From Ilex aquifolium (Eukaryota > Streptophyta > Magnoliopsida > Aquifoliales > Aquifoliaceae), in NCBI GenBank assembly GCA_951799425.1, contig OX637395.1:12688451-12752450 (forward strand): a stretch of DNA of 64,000 nt, written 5' to 3'. The number at the start of each line of letters is the position of its first letter. Within the stretch, counting starts at the first letter, position 1. The notes below the pieces were generated by a model. It had not been told where the DNA came from and ran no database searches. It saw only the letters and a list, made by a program, of their open reading frames with translations. Both the position numbers and the translations under genes were made by a program. Shown here piece after piece: positions 22,380-33,418 of this stretch.

Positions 22380-24110
22380 TTTTTTTTTTTAATTATATTC
22401 TGCGACGTAAATTAAAAACGTCGCAATTTACTATTGTTTTTTTGTTTTATTTTAAGTGTTAATGTGTTATAATTTATATTCTGCGACGAAAATAAAAATA
22501 TCGTAAATTAAAATTTTATTTTATTTTAAATATTCTCCACAAACTTAAAAATATTTCCGTCAAACTTATAAAAAACGTCGTGATTTAATATTTTTATTGT
22601 ATTTTATTTTATTTTATTTTTACTTTAATAACTAAAATTAACATTATGTGACGAAAAATATTTTCCCTAAAAATATTTGACAATGTTGAACATTACTTTT
22701 TTTCCACTTGAGATTGTTTCAATCTGCAAAACAAAAAGTGAAAAAAAGAAGAAAAAAATAAAATTAAGGGAAAACCCCCTTAATGACACTCAAGACAATG
22801 ATTGATATCTACAAAAATGACACTCAAGACAAAGCAGTTATCCAAATCCACAGAGTAATAGTTAAAGAACAAGAAATTTGACACCCAAAACCACTAATCC
22901 CAAGAACTTAACCAAGTCATTGCAAATATTTAATTAGTTAAAAAAAATTAAAAATATGAGACTCACAAGAAGCATACAAGTCTGTACTTTCATGTGGAGA
23001 TGCAAAAACAACCTAGTAATTCCCCCAATAGGATCTTTACCTGATCAATGGGGGGGGGGGGGGGGCAGGAAACAATCTGGTTCGAGAGTGATGGAGGTGG
23101 GTTCACTGGTGGTGGTACTCAGCTAGCAGTGGCATTCACTGGTGGAAAATGGCGATTAGGATTAGGGATTTGGGAGTTGGGCGAGGCAGATTTAGGAATT
23201 TTAAACAATAATAATGGCAGTGCTTAATAAATAGTTACAAATAATTAACATTTTATTACTATAATACTAGGTAAACATGTTAATTTCATCGAACAGTTGA
23301 TAGACTTACATGATTTCATTGAACAGTTGAGGAGTTGGGGACGTGTGGTGATTCCATGCAGTGGTTATGTGACAGGTCGGGGAGCTGAACAACAGGGAAG
23401 GTGGACTTGGGTAAATAGCGGAACACAGTGAGGGAGAGGGAGAGAGAGAGAGAGAGGATTTACGGATTAATTAAATTATTATTTTTAAATTTTTTTATTC
23501 TCGTAAAAATTTATTGGTGACGTTTTTTAAAAAACGTTGCAAAAATAAATTAAATTGTTATTTTTTATTTAATTTTCCAACTCCCATCATTTCTCCTACC
23601 AATTCACCCGCCAAAAACAATAAGCATGTAATCTCATTTTGCGACATTTTATAGACGTTTTTATCAAACGTCGCGAAAAATAAATTAAAATGTTATTTTA
23701 AAATTTTTCTATTTTAAGGAAATAATTAATTTGCGACGTTTTTTTTAAAATGTCGCTAAAACGTGCCAATTAAATTGTTTTTTATTTAATTTGTCATTCC
23801 TGCCATTTGTCCCGCCAAGACTAATAAGCATGTAATCTCATTTTGCGACGTTTTTAAAAATCGTCGCGGAAAATTAATTAAATTGTTGTTTTTAAATACT
23901 TTTTCATTTAAGTAAGAAATTAATTTGCGACGTTTTTTCAAAACGTCGCGAAAACTTAATAAAATTATTCATTTTTTAATTTTTCATTTAGGTACAAAAT
24001 TTATTCGCGACCGTATAATAAAACGTCGCCAAAAAAATCAAAAATTTTTTTATTTAATTTATCAATTCGCGCCAATACTCCCGCCAAAAACAATAAGCAT
24101 GCAATATTTA
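22380..24110. repeat. CACTA right-side subterminal repeats
   Basis: Many GCGACG/CGTCGC inverted words in AT-rich DNA (22402, 22484, 23642, 23731, 23844, 23926, 24007), interrupted by a run of about 17 G (23048-23064) and a GA tract (23431-23456). The pattern mirrors the left end. Confidence 0.75.
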
Positions 24111-25030
24111 CCGACGATTTTAAAAAACGTTGCAAAAAAATCAACCTAAGTTATTTTTTTGTTTATTTTTTATTTCTGTAAACTGTTATTAGCGACAATT
24201 TTAAAAAACGTCGCCAAAAATCAACCTAAGTTATTTTTTTGTTTATTTTTTATTTCTGTAAACTGTTATTAGCGAAAATTTTAAAAAACGTCTCCAAAAA
24301 TCAACCTAAGTTATTTTTTTTGTTTATTTTTTATTTCTGTAAACTGTTATTGGCGACGATTTTAAAAAACGTCGCCAAAAATCAACCTAAGTTTATTTTT
24401 TTTGTTTATTTTTTATTTCTGTAAACTGTTATGGGCGACGATTTTAAAAAACGTCGCCAAAAATCAACCTAAGTTATTTTTTTTGTTTATTTTTTATTTC
24501 TGTAAACTGTTATTCGCGACGATTTTAAAAAACGTCGCCAAAAATCAACCTAAGTTTATTTTTTTTGTTTATTTTTTATTTCTGTAAACTGTTATTGGCG
24601 ACGATTTTAAAAAACGTCGCCAAAAATCAACCTAAGTTTATTTTTTTGTTTATTTTTTATTTCTGTAAACTGTTATGGGCGACGATTTGAAAAAACGTCT
24701 CCAAAAATAAACCTAAGTTATTTTTTTTGTTTATTTTTTATTTCTGTAAACTGTTATTGGCGACAATTTTAAAAAACGTCGCCAAAAATCAACCTAAGTT
24801 TATATTTTTTGTTTATTTTTTATTTCTGTAAACTGTTATTCGCGACCATTTTAAAAAACGTCGCCAAAAATCAACCTAAGTTATTTTTTTTGTTTATTTT
24901 TTATTTCTGTAAACTGTTATTGGCGACGATTTTAAAAAACGTCGCCAAAAATCAACCTAAGTTTATTTTTTTGTTTATTTTTTATTTCTGTAAACCGTTA
25001 TTGGCGACGATTTTAAAAAACGTCGGTAAT
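24110..25030. repeat. tandem array of about 82-bp units inside the CACTA element
   Basis: Around eleven head-to-tail units, each holding GGCGACGATTTTAAAAAACG, then CCAAAAATCAACCTAAG and a TTTATTTCTGTAAACTG tail (unit starts near 24189, 24271, 24352, 24434, 24516, 24598, 24679, 24760, 24841, 24922, 25004). Each unit contributes one inverted GCGACG...CGTCGC pair. Long open frames here (FIFYFCKLL...) simply reflect the period and are not genes. Confidence 0.9.
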
Positions 25031-25345
25031 AGTTATTCCCGCCAGCGCTCCCGCCAAACACAATTTGGAGGGAAAAGCCTTTTTGCGACGTTTGATTAAA
25101 AACGTCGCAAAAAAACCTGTCAAAACAGAATTTTGCGACAAAACTTTAAAATCGTCGCTCATAGTCTACTTTTGGCGACGATTTTTAAAACGTCGCAAAA
25201 AAAACGTCGCCAAAAGTGATTTTTGTTGTAGTGATTGAAGCAGGGATGTTACTGGATTTACAACCGAATAACCAATGTGGTTACCCATATTCGCGATTGG
25301 TTCACCCGAAGCAATGCCACAGAGCAGCCAAATCTACCAGTATAG

Positions 25346-26480
25346 TAATCCTGTCCGATTTGAAGAAGTTTAATTAGCATTACCACTCTTGAACTGTTCT
25401 GTTACTCGCTAGAGAGATAGATATGTAATTTTATTCTTATCTATGTTTGTATTGAGCTTCATACAACTGGGGCAACTGGTGAACAAATTCACTATTAAAG
25501 GAAAGTTTGGATGCTTTGTAAAAATTCTCCATTTCAATTGCTGGTGTTGGATTTTGGGCCGTAAACAAACTGGGTCACCCATGAGTGTGCTAGACCCAAG
25601 TAATTAGGAGCAGTCCCAATTGGATTCACTTTCCTTACTTTGTTTAAAATATATATTGAGATTAATAGGTAATTATAGTTAAAATATAAATTTATTGTAA
25701 TTAAAGATTAAAATGTAAGTAATATGATAAATCTTCAAATTTAAACGATAGCACACTTTGTTTATTAGAGCATATTCAATCCCGAGTGAAATGCTTATTT
25801 AAATTTAAATTTGAGTAAAAATTAGTTAAAAATAATCTCCAGTCATTTACTCAAATTTATATTAAATGAAGAGAGTCAAATTTTTACTCAAATCAAAGTA
25901 AATTCAAATTATTTTACGGTAATTAAATTTGAGTTTACCCTCATTTAAATTTGAATTTATACTCTTTTAAATTTGAATTTCTTTATTGAAATATTTGTAT
26001 CAAATCAAAATTTTTACTTAAATATGCATAAGTGAGTTGGCCCATTGCAAACACTACTTTGCCCAAACAAATATGCATAAAAGAGTTGAACAACTAAACA
26101 GAAAATCATTACACAAAATCTTAAAAACTCCTATACCGTTTGTACATTGTCTAGTTGCTTCTCAACCAAGATTAAACCTTCGGCATCGTTTAATAACAAT
26201 TTTTTCCATTGTCACATAAAATCATCCAACAACAAATCAAATGAAAAATTTATCTACATAGCATGTTTCGCAGCAATTTCTCCCAATTTGTACATTGACT
26301 CTTGTAATAGCCAATCCATCTCATTGATTATATTGGCACGAGGTTATTTCTAGTTAGATAAGGAGGGGGAGTGTAGTGACAAAGTTGATGTGATTACGAT
26401 TATGTAGTTTTTGACATACTTTTTCTTAAAATACGTAATGGGTGGTTCTTTTTTCTAATTCTACCTCTGAATGATTATAT
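25346..26480 (+). repeat. 3' flank of gene copy 1
   Basis: Closely matches the 3' flanks of copies 2 (37840-38984) and 3 (62871-63447). A plausible 3' UTR follows the stop. Around 26050-26340 the minus strand has a decayed reading frame (DWLLQES, KLGEIAAKHAM, LLNDAEGLILVEKQL) with in-frame stops; it is shared with block 2 and not recognised. The copia TSD TATAT is at 26476-26480. Confidence 0.55.
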
Positions 26481-26734
26481 TGTTATCCCAACTGATCTCC
26501 ACTAGTCTAGCTTAGTTAACAACACTAACAGAATTAGTTGTACAGCTGTATTACTTACATTTTGGTTATAGAACACGTGGGTCATCAATTGTGCCAGCTG
26601 TGCCCTCACTTTTGTATATATATATATATTGTAAAGCATCTACATAATAGAGTGAGATACTATTTTGATTCTTTTATCTTCTTCTTCTTTAGTTCTCTTG
26701 TTCTGTTTTGTTTCCATCTCTCCCTTTTCTATCA
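26481..26734 (+). repeat. copia 5' LTR
   Basis: 254 bp, TGTTATCCCAACTG to CCTTTTCTATCA. It has a short (TA) run (26617-26631) and matches 31179-31478 apart from that run and scattered changes. It presumably holds the element's promoter. Confidence 0.92.
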
Positions 26735-26747
26735 TGGTATCAGAGCC
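26735..26747 (+). other. copia primer-binding site
   Basis: TGGTATCAGAGCC directly follows the 5' LTR. It is complementary to the 3' end of initiator methionine tRNA, the standard primer of plant copia elements. Confidence 0.92.
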
Positions 26748-26771
26748 TTGCAAAAGACAAACGTCTTGTTA

Positions 26772-27826
26772 ATGGCTTCCTCAACTTCATCATCTTCTTC
26801 GTTGACATCGTTTATTTCTTCAACAAATTCTCTCTTTTCTCAGATGCAATCTCCGATTTACCTTTTATCAAATATCTGTAATCTGATCCCTCTCAAATTA
26901 GATTCAACGAATTATGTTCCATGGAGATTTTAGATCTCAGCGATTTTGAAAGCACATTCTCTTCTCGGTTACGTAGATGGAACACTCACTTGTCCGGAAA
27001 AGTTTCTTGCTGATGAATCTGGAAGATTTACATCTGAAATAAATCCACAATATCAGTTGTGGATCACACAAGATCAAGCAATGATGACGTTAATAAATGC
27101 TACTTTGTCTCCAACAACTTTGTCTCATATAATTGGCTACTCTACTTCTCGTGAAGTGTGGCTTGCTTTAGAGAGAAGATTCTCTTCATCCACTAGATCT
27201 AATATCTTACAACTTAAATCCAATCTGCAATCAATGGTTAAAGGTTCTAATTCAATCGATACCTATGTCCAGCGGATGAAGGAAATTCGAGACAAATTAG
27301 CCGTAGTTGCAGTCCCAATTGATGATGAAGATATGCTTATTTACACTCTAAATGGACTACCTGCATAGTTTAGTGCTTTTTCGCACATCAATTCGCACTC
27401 GATCTCAACCATTGTCACTGGAAGAACTACATGTTCTACTTAGAACCGAAGAAATTGATCTCGAAACATCACACAAGCAATCCGATTCCTTTTCTACCGC
27501 TCTTAATATCATTCATAAGCAAGCTGAAAATTCACCTACTGCCATGAACACATTCAAGCACTCGAATAATCAGTATAACAGAGGACGTGGATCATCTCAA
27601 CCAGGAAGAAACAGAGGATGAGGTTGTTCTTACAATCGAGGAGGTGGAAGGACTCAAGGTTTTGGCAGAGGAGCAAATCAATATAACAGAAATTCATTCC
27701 CAGAGAATCAACATCCTTCTTTCAACACATAACAAGGACATAATAACTATCAAGGAAATTCATCAAGAATCTCATGCCAAATCTGCAACAAACCAGGACA
27801 TAGTGCCCTAGATTGCTTCCATCGCA
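26772..27826 (+). pseudogene. copia gag region with stops
   Basis: Starts MASSTSSSSSLTSF at 26772 and includes LDSTNYVPWRF, the WITQDQAMMTLINATLS region and a zinc knuckle CQICNKPGHSALDC (near 27777-27818), the nucleic-acid-binding motif of copia Gag. In-frame stops fall at about 26931 (TAG), 27366 (TAG), 27619 (TGA) and 27730 (TAA). The first fits CAG to TAG and the third CGA to TGA. Gag is therefore not produced full length. Confidence 0.9.
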
Positions 27827-30800
27827 TGAATTATGCCTACCAGGGGAGGCATCCTCCTGCTCAATTGGCAGCTATGGCTGCAGCAACTTATGATAACACC
27901 TCTACTGATGCAAATTTCTGGCTTATTGATTCTGGCGCAACAAACCACATCACTTCAGATCTGGCCAATCTCTCTTTTGTTCATCCTTACTCAGGTGATG
28001 ATAATGTTGCCATAGGTAATGGTAAAGGTCTACCAATTTCTCACACTGGATCTTCCAACTTCCATATTGCTGCTCATCAATTCACACTGAGTCACATTCT
28101 TAGAGTTCCTTCAATTACCTCAAATCTTCTTTCTGTTCATCAATTTTGTTTGGACAATAATTGTAGCTTCACTTTTGATGCTCATTCTTTCTTTATCCAG
28201 GACAAAGCCATGGGGAGAATCCTTTACCAAGGCAAGAGTAACCGTGGTCTTTATCCTATTCATGTCAGCATTCATCCTCCTTCATCTACTCCAACCGGAT
28301 TGGTTCATCATTCTTTACGTCAGCTTATCTGGGTAGTAAAGTCTCTTCTCCACTTTGGCACGATCGTTTGGGTCATCCTTCAAATTCTGTACTGAACCAG
28401 ATTCTTAATGATTCCAGTATTTCTGTAGCTAAAACTCAGATAAATAATTGTGTTTGTGCCCATTGTCTTGCTGGAAAAATGCACAAGTTATCTTTTCCTC
28501 TATCTCATTCTATTTCTTTGTTGCCCTTAGAACTAATACACAGTGATGTTTGGGGTCCTGCTCCAGAAATTTCTTTAAATGGTTATCGATACTATGTATC
28601 TTTCATTGATGATTGCAGCAGGTACACATGGATCTTCCCACTCACACACAAGTCCGAGGTTTCCTCTGTTTTCTCAAAATTCAAACCTTATGTTGAAAAA
28701 CTATTATCTCAACCAAGATGCTAAGATCTGATGGAGGGGGTGAGTATACTGCTTCTACACTCCAGAATTTCTTATCTGTTCATGGAATACAACATCAAAA
28801 ATCGTGTCCTCACACTCCACAGCTGAATGAGGTGGCCGAGAGGAAACATAGACACTTGGTTGAAACCACTATGACTCTAATGTCCAAGGCATCCCTTCCT
28901 CTTAAGTTTTGGTTTCATGCTTTCTCAGCTGCAATTTTTTTAATCAATCGAATGCCTAGCTCAGTGACTTCTCATCAATATCCTTATCAACGTCTTTTTG
29001 GTTCTATCCCAGATTATCATTTTCTTAAAGTTTTTGGGTGTGCATGTTATCCTCTTCTCAAGCCTTATAATCAACACAAGTTACAGCCTAAAACTTCACA
29101 GTGTTTTTTTCTAGGCTACACACTGAATTATAAATGTTTCATTTGTTATAATCCCTCTGATAATCGTCTCTATGTTACCAGACACGTTATTTTTGATGAA
29201 AATTGTTTCCCTTATTCATCCAAGTCAAACCCTATCTCCAATTCTTCTCATACTGATTCTTCTTCTTTGCCTTCTATTCTTGGCCCATCCCCTTTTTCAA
29301 TCACACATCTATTTCCTTCTTTGTCTGTTTCTTCATCTTCTTGTCCAGTTCTTAACTCCTCTTCTGCACCTTCTACTTCCGCTAGACCCTGTCTCCATAA
29401 TCCTTCTTCTGTTATTGTTCCTTCTGCTAGTGCAATTCCTTCTGATAATTCATCTTCCTCTAATACAAATCCTTCTTCTGCTGCTCCATTTTCATTTAAT
29501 GAAACTTCTCATCAAGACCCATCTTCTACTCCTACTATTCCTTCTCGATCTCTTATAGATTCCAATCAACATCACATGCAAACCAGATCTAAATCTAGTA
29601 TCTTTAAAAAGAAAACCTATCTAGCTTCTATCTCTCCGTTGGAACCTTCATCATATTCTGCTGCCTCTAAAATTCCTGAATGGCGAACAACTATGGTTGA
29701 TGAATTCTCAGCTCTGCAAAAACAAGGCACTTGGAGTCTTGTCTCTCCTCCTGCAAACAAAAATATAATAGGCTGTAAATGGGTTTATAAACTCAAGTAT
29801 AATGCTGACGGTAGTATTTCTCGACACAAAGCTCAACTTGTGGCGAAAGGTTTTCATCAAGAGGCAGGTATTGATTATGAGGACACTTTTAGTCCAGTTG
29901 TTAAACATGCTACTTTCAGGGTGGTTCTCTCACTTGCAGCTCATTTTGACTGGCCATTACGTCAATTAGATGTCAAAAATGCATTCTTACATGGCTACTT
30001 AAAAGAAGAGGTTTATATGGTGCAAGCTCAAGGTTTTGTTGATCCATCAAACCCAACGGTTGTCTGTCATCTTCACAAGGCTCTCTATGGACTTAAACAG
30101 GCTCCCCGAGCCTGGTTGGAAAGATTTACCACCCAACTTTCCACCTATGGTTTTATTGCCTCTGCAACTGATACCTCTATGTTCATCAGAAATACAGCTT
30201 CATCCATTATTGTGCTCTTGTTGTATGTTGATGATATAATAATAGCGGGCATTGATTCTTCTTACATCACCACCCTCATCACTACCTTGGGGCAAGACTT
30301 TGATATGAAGGACTTAGGTCCTTTACATTTTTTTCTGGGAATTGAGATCAAGTATACCTCTAAGGGTTTTTTTCTCTCTCAAGAGAAATATGCTTCTGAT
30401 TTGTTGATTCGAGCTCAAATGCAAGGCTGTAAACCTTGTAAATCACCATGTGGTTCTTCCAGACTAAGTAAGGTTGATGGCACCTGTCTCTCTAATCCCA
30501 CAAATTATCGGAGTATTGTTGGAGGTCTTCAATACCTCACCTTCACTAGACCAGACCTGGCATTTGCTGTGAACCATGTTTGTCAATTTCTCCATCACCC
30601 AACTGATATTCATATGTCTGCTGTTAAACGTATACTTCGGTATATTCAAGGCACCACTTTCTTTGGTCTTCATTATCATCGTGGGTCTCTCAATCTCACA
30701 GCTTATGCGGATGCGGATTGGGCTGGTGACCCTATAGATCGACGTTCCACTACTGGTCTTATCATTTTTTTGGGTTCTAATCCCATTTTGTGGAGTGCCA

Positions 30801-31171
30801 AGAAATAGCCCACTGTTGCACGTTCCTCTACTGAAGTTGAGTACAGGGCTTTGGCAAACACCGCTGCTGAACTGGCATGGTTATGGATGCTTCTTTGTGA
30901 CTTGCATATCTTCATTTCTCAGCCACCTCGTATCTGGTGTGACAACGTCTCTGCTTTGGCTCTTGCATCCAACCCGCTGTTTCATGCTCGCACTAAACAT
31001 GTGGAGATTGACTATCACTTCATCAGAGAACGGGTTATACGCAAAGATATTGATGTCCACTACATCTCTTCCGAAGATCAAATTGCAGATGCTTTTACCA
31101 AGGGACTGACCACTTCTCGCTTTATCAAGCTCAGGGACAAACTGATGCTCAGTTCCCCTCTATCTGTTTGA
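27827..31171 (+). pseudogene. copia pol: protease, integrase, RT, RNase H
   Basis: Protease active site FWLIDSGATNHIT lies near 27917-27955. Integrase shows GHPSNSVLNQI, CAHCLAGKMHK (zinc-binding), HSDVWGPAPE and RSDGGGEYTAS (catalytic Asp residues), then AERKHRHLVE. A Ser/Pro-rich linker (29215-29570) leads to RT with KWVYKLKYNADG, QLDVKNAFLHG and the catalytic YVDDIIIAG (near 30223-30249). RNase H follows with ADADWAGDPIDRRSTTG and ends at the TGA at 31169-31171. Breaks are a frameshift near 28310-28350, another near 28715, and a TAG at 30806-30808 (SAKK*PTVARSS, likely CAG to TAG). The longest intact stretch is 28718-30808. Confidence 0.93.
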
Positions 31172-31178
31172 GGGGGCA
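31170..31178 (+). other. copia polypurine tract
   Basis: GAGGGGGCA lies immediately before the 3' LTR and overlaps the pol stop codon. It is the usual plus-strand primer site. Confidence 0.85.
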
Positions 31179-31310
31179 TGTTAACCCAACTGATCTCCAC
31201 TAGTCTAGCTTAGTTAACAACACTAACATAATTAGTTGTACAGCTATATTACTTACATTTTGGTTATAGAACACGTGGGTCATCAGTTGTGGCAGCTGTG
31301 CCCTCACTTT

Positions 31311-31373
<63 letters not shown>

Positions 31374-31478
31374 TGTAAAGCATCTACATAATAGAGTGAG
31401 ATACTATTCTGATTCTTTTATCTTCTTCTTCTTTAGTTCTCTTGTTCTGTTTTGTTTCCATCTCTCCCTTTTCTATCA
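31179..31478 (+). repeat. copia 3' LTR with expanded (TA)n
   Basis: 300 bp, TGTTAACCCAACTG to TTTTCTATCA. It is longer than the 5' LTR because of a (TA) tract of about 60 bp (31313-31372), against about 15 bp in the 5' LTR. The remainder differs at only a few positions. Confidence 0.93.
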
Positions 31479-31483
31479 TATAT

Positions 31484-33320
31484 AAAGTACATATTGTATT
31501 TGTAATCGTAACCGCATTAAAAGTGACTTTTGTTATTTGTAACATTAAGTCTCACATTTTCATCCGCTCCTCTTTCTCATGCTCTGTTTCCATATTTTAA
31601 AAGATTAGTATGTGTATAGGTGTATAACAACGATCAAGATTAATCTAATGTTCATCTATTGTGATCCAATGTACAAAATTCCTCATAATTTTTTTTTTTT
31701 CATATTTCACATATTTAAGCTCTTCAAGAAAAAAATTGGGCTAAATTTCTACTTTAATTTTTTGGTTTGGAGTTGTACAACTTAGAGTAAATTTGAGGTT
31801 AAATCTCGGTTAATCTCCCAAGGAGAAGCACTTAACATCTCCGATCTTTACTCAATCTTGAGTCAAATTTAAATGAGTAAAAGAGACTTAAATATTTACT
31901 CAAATATTCAATAGTCATATTTTACCTTGCTTAGTTTTGAATTTGTCCTCAGTTAAATTTGAATTTTTTCATTAGAGAGTTTTTTACTAATAATCGCAAT
32001 CCCTCGTACAATTTCTTTGTCCAAAAATCCAAACCCTTAAAACAATGAATTTTTTTACAGTCACAACTCTTCAACCAATGTGTTTTTCAATCATATCCCT
32101 TCAAAAATGTAAATTATTAAACCAAACTAAAATTAATTCTCAACAATGATCTCATTTTTAGAAGGGTACCCTCATGTAAAGCACACCTTTTTTTTTTTGG
32201 CGAAGCTTGTGTTCGTGATGATGTTCAGAAGACTGAATGGTTGACACATGAGAGGACATCATAAAGCTGGGTTTTGAGGAAGGAAGAGAGAAAGGAGGAC
32301 GAAACAGATACCTTATTTTGTATTTTGCCTGCCCAACGCGTAGGAAAAAATAAAAGACGATATGGACTTGGTTTGTCCCTTAACAAGGGTTTAATAACCG
32401 AGAATGTTGTGATGAGAAGTCCATAATACTCCGTGTAGAGATTGGAAAAATTAGAAGGCGGGCCCACACGTGGTGGTCTCCGCCTTGTTTCTCAATAGGA
32501 CTGTTTTTCTCGCAAAAAGATTGCACATTTCTTATCACGGGTGTATTGGCTGAACTTCTCACCCTGAGGTTAGATGTTCGAATTTTAGAGTTCACATTGG
32601 AGTTCGGTGGTTGACCGATATACTAGCCTAGCTAGGTTCGTTTCTGAGAGGAGTAATGAACGCGGTCAGGAATATCATGATCCCACCAGTAAATACCTAT
32701 TGGGGTAGTCTCCCTTCCCCACCATTTTTTTCAATCAGCAAAAAAATAAAAAAAAGATTGCAAATTCTTATGAGACGAAGAGCACGAAGATTGCACATGT
32801 TCTTGGGGGAAGATTGTACGTGACTTTCTCATTCATGGAAGCTAAGGGCCCGCCAGCCCGCCAGCTCAGCTGAGTTGGGGCATGTAAAGATGGGTAATGT
32901 TATGCTTACAAAATTTTTTTTATCAAATTTTCATCTCAAATGGTGTGGCATCATTTTTTATCATCAGATAAATGAGTCTCATTAATATTCAATGTTAGAG
33001 ATTGTGCCACATCATTTAATAAGAAAAATTTAATAAATATTTTTAATAAGCACAGCATTTTCCTGTAAAGATTTTGTAAATTTCTGATGCTATGATCACA
33101 ACCACTGTTGTAAAAGTCTTTGTTTTAGTCCTTGCTACAATTTTCAAATGTCCCACCACCTCACCACTAAAATACAAATCAGGGTAAAGTTGGGCCTTTC
33201 CCGGTGGAAAATGCTATTTAGGAGTCCCTAAATAGATTCTATTTTAGTGGTGGGATGAGGTGGTGTGGGACATATGTAGCAAGGACTAAAACAAAGACCT
33301 TTAGATCAGTCCGGGCAGTA
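31484..33320 (+). repeat. duplicated block 2, upstream part
   Basis: Matches 55590-56600 and 8460-9060, and its first ~370 bp also match 38985-39345 at the end of block 2, marking the repeat junction. It contains an inverted pair: CCCTGCTACAAT-like phrases around 33120 and CATATGTAGCAAGGACTAAAACAAAGA at 33271 flank a ~180-bp MITE-like segment (33108-33302). No coding exon seen. Confidence 0.5.
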
Positions 33321-33340
33321 ACCAATTTTCTCTATATATC
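33320..33340 (+). promoter_or_regulatory. CCAAT and TATA-like elements, block 2
   Basis: ACCAATTTTCTCTATATAT lies about 80 bases upstream of the conserved ATG at 33419. It is shared with 10027-10045 and 59582-59600, and split by a MITE in copy 1a. Confidence 0.4.
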
Positions 33341-33418
33341 GATGCATTTTTTTTTTGTAGGAACTGGGGAGTGAGGTAGACACCACAAGGAGCTTGTAGC
33401 TGGTTGGTTTATTTCAAC

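Larger units (their letters stand above)
16435..25233. mobile_element. non-autonomous CACTA (En/Spm-type) transposon, 8.8 kb, with captured genes
   Basis: Both ends carry CACTACAACAAAAATC (16435-16450, and inverted at 25218-25233). The flanks are ATT (16432-16434) and ATT (25234-25236). The uninterrupted paralogue reads GCGAAATAAATTGAAGCAGG at 37721-37740, so this is a perfect 3-bp TSD, the CACTA hallmark. Both subterminal regions are packed with short inverted GCGACG / CGTCGC words, of the kind that bind the CACTA TNPA-type protein in studied elements. No transposase reading frame was found. Instead the interior holds exons of at least four host genes (listed separately), so it is a transduplicating, Pack-type element that would need a transposase in trans. 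Confidence 0.93.
12912..25345 (+). pseudogene. four-segment membrane protein gene, copy 1 (inactivated)
   Basis: Paralogue of the genes at 35772-37839 and 61489-62870. Exon 1 is 12912-13107 and exon 2 begins at 16081. Relative to the intact copies, exon 1 has an in-frame TAG (12978-12980, where the others have CAG or AAG), lost codons in the GA repeat, and a one-base deletion near 13045 (GGTTTCTTTTCC against GGTTTCCTTTTCC). Exon 2 is open up to 16434, where an 8.8-kb CACTA element is inserted. The rest resumes at 25237 and ends at the usual TAG (25343-25345). The intron also carries a solo LTR and a MITE. A functional product is not expected. Confidence 0.8.
26481..31478 (+). mobile_element. 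Ty1/copia LTR retrotransposon, complete but inactive
   Basis: Full structure: 5' LTR 26481-26734, primer-binding site, gag-pol, polypurine tract, 3' LTR 31179-31478 and TSD TATAT (26476-26480, 31479-31483). The unoccupied site is visible in block 2 as GATTATATAAAGTACATATTG near 38973. Domain order is gag, protease, integrase, RT, RNase H, as in Ty1/copia. Several stops and at least two frameshifts break the polyprotein, so it needs help in trans to move. Confidence 0.95.

Noticed and set aside
24239..25099. Repeated reading frames FIFYFCKLLLATILKNVAKNQPK across the CACTA array
   Set aside because: They arise because the ~82-bp units happen to stay open over two units. Composition is AT-driven and unit length is not a multiple of three, so this is not a protein gene.
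16450..25200. CRISPR-like array because of regular short palindromes
   Set aside because: The repeats are CACTA subterminal motifs in a plant genome. Spacing is irregular outside the 82-bp array and spacers are not unique.
16435..25233. CACTA transposase
   Set aside because: No TNPD-like reading frame was found on either strand; the interior is occupied by captured host exons and repeats.
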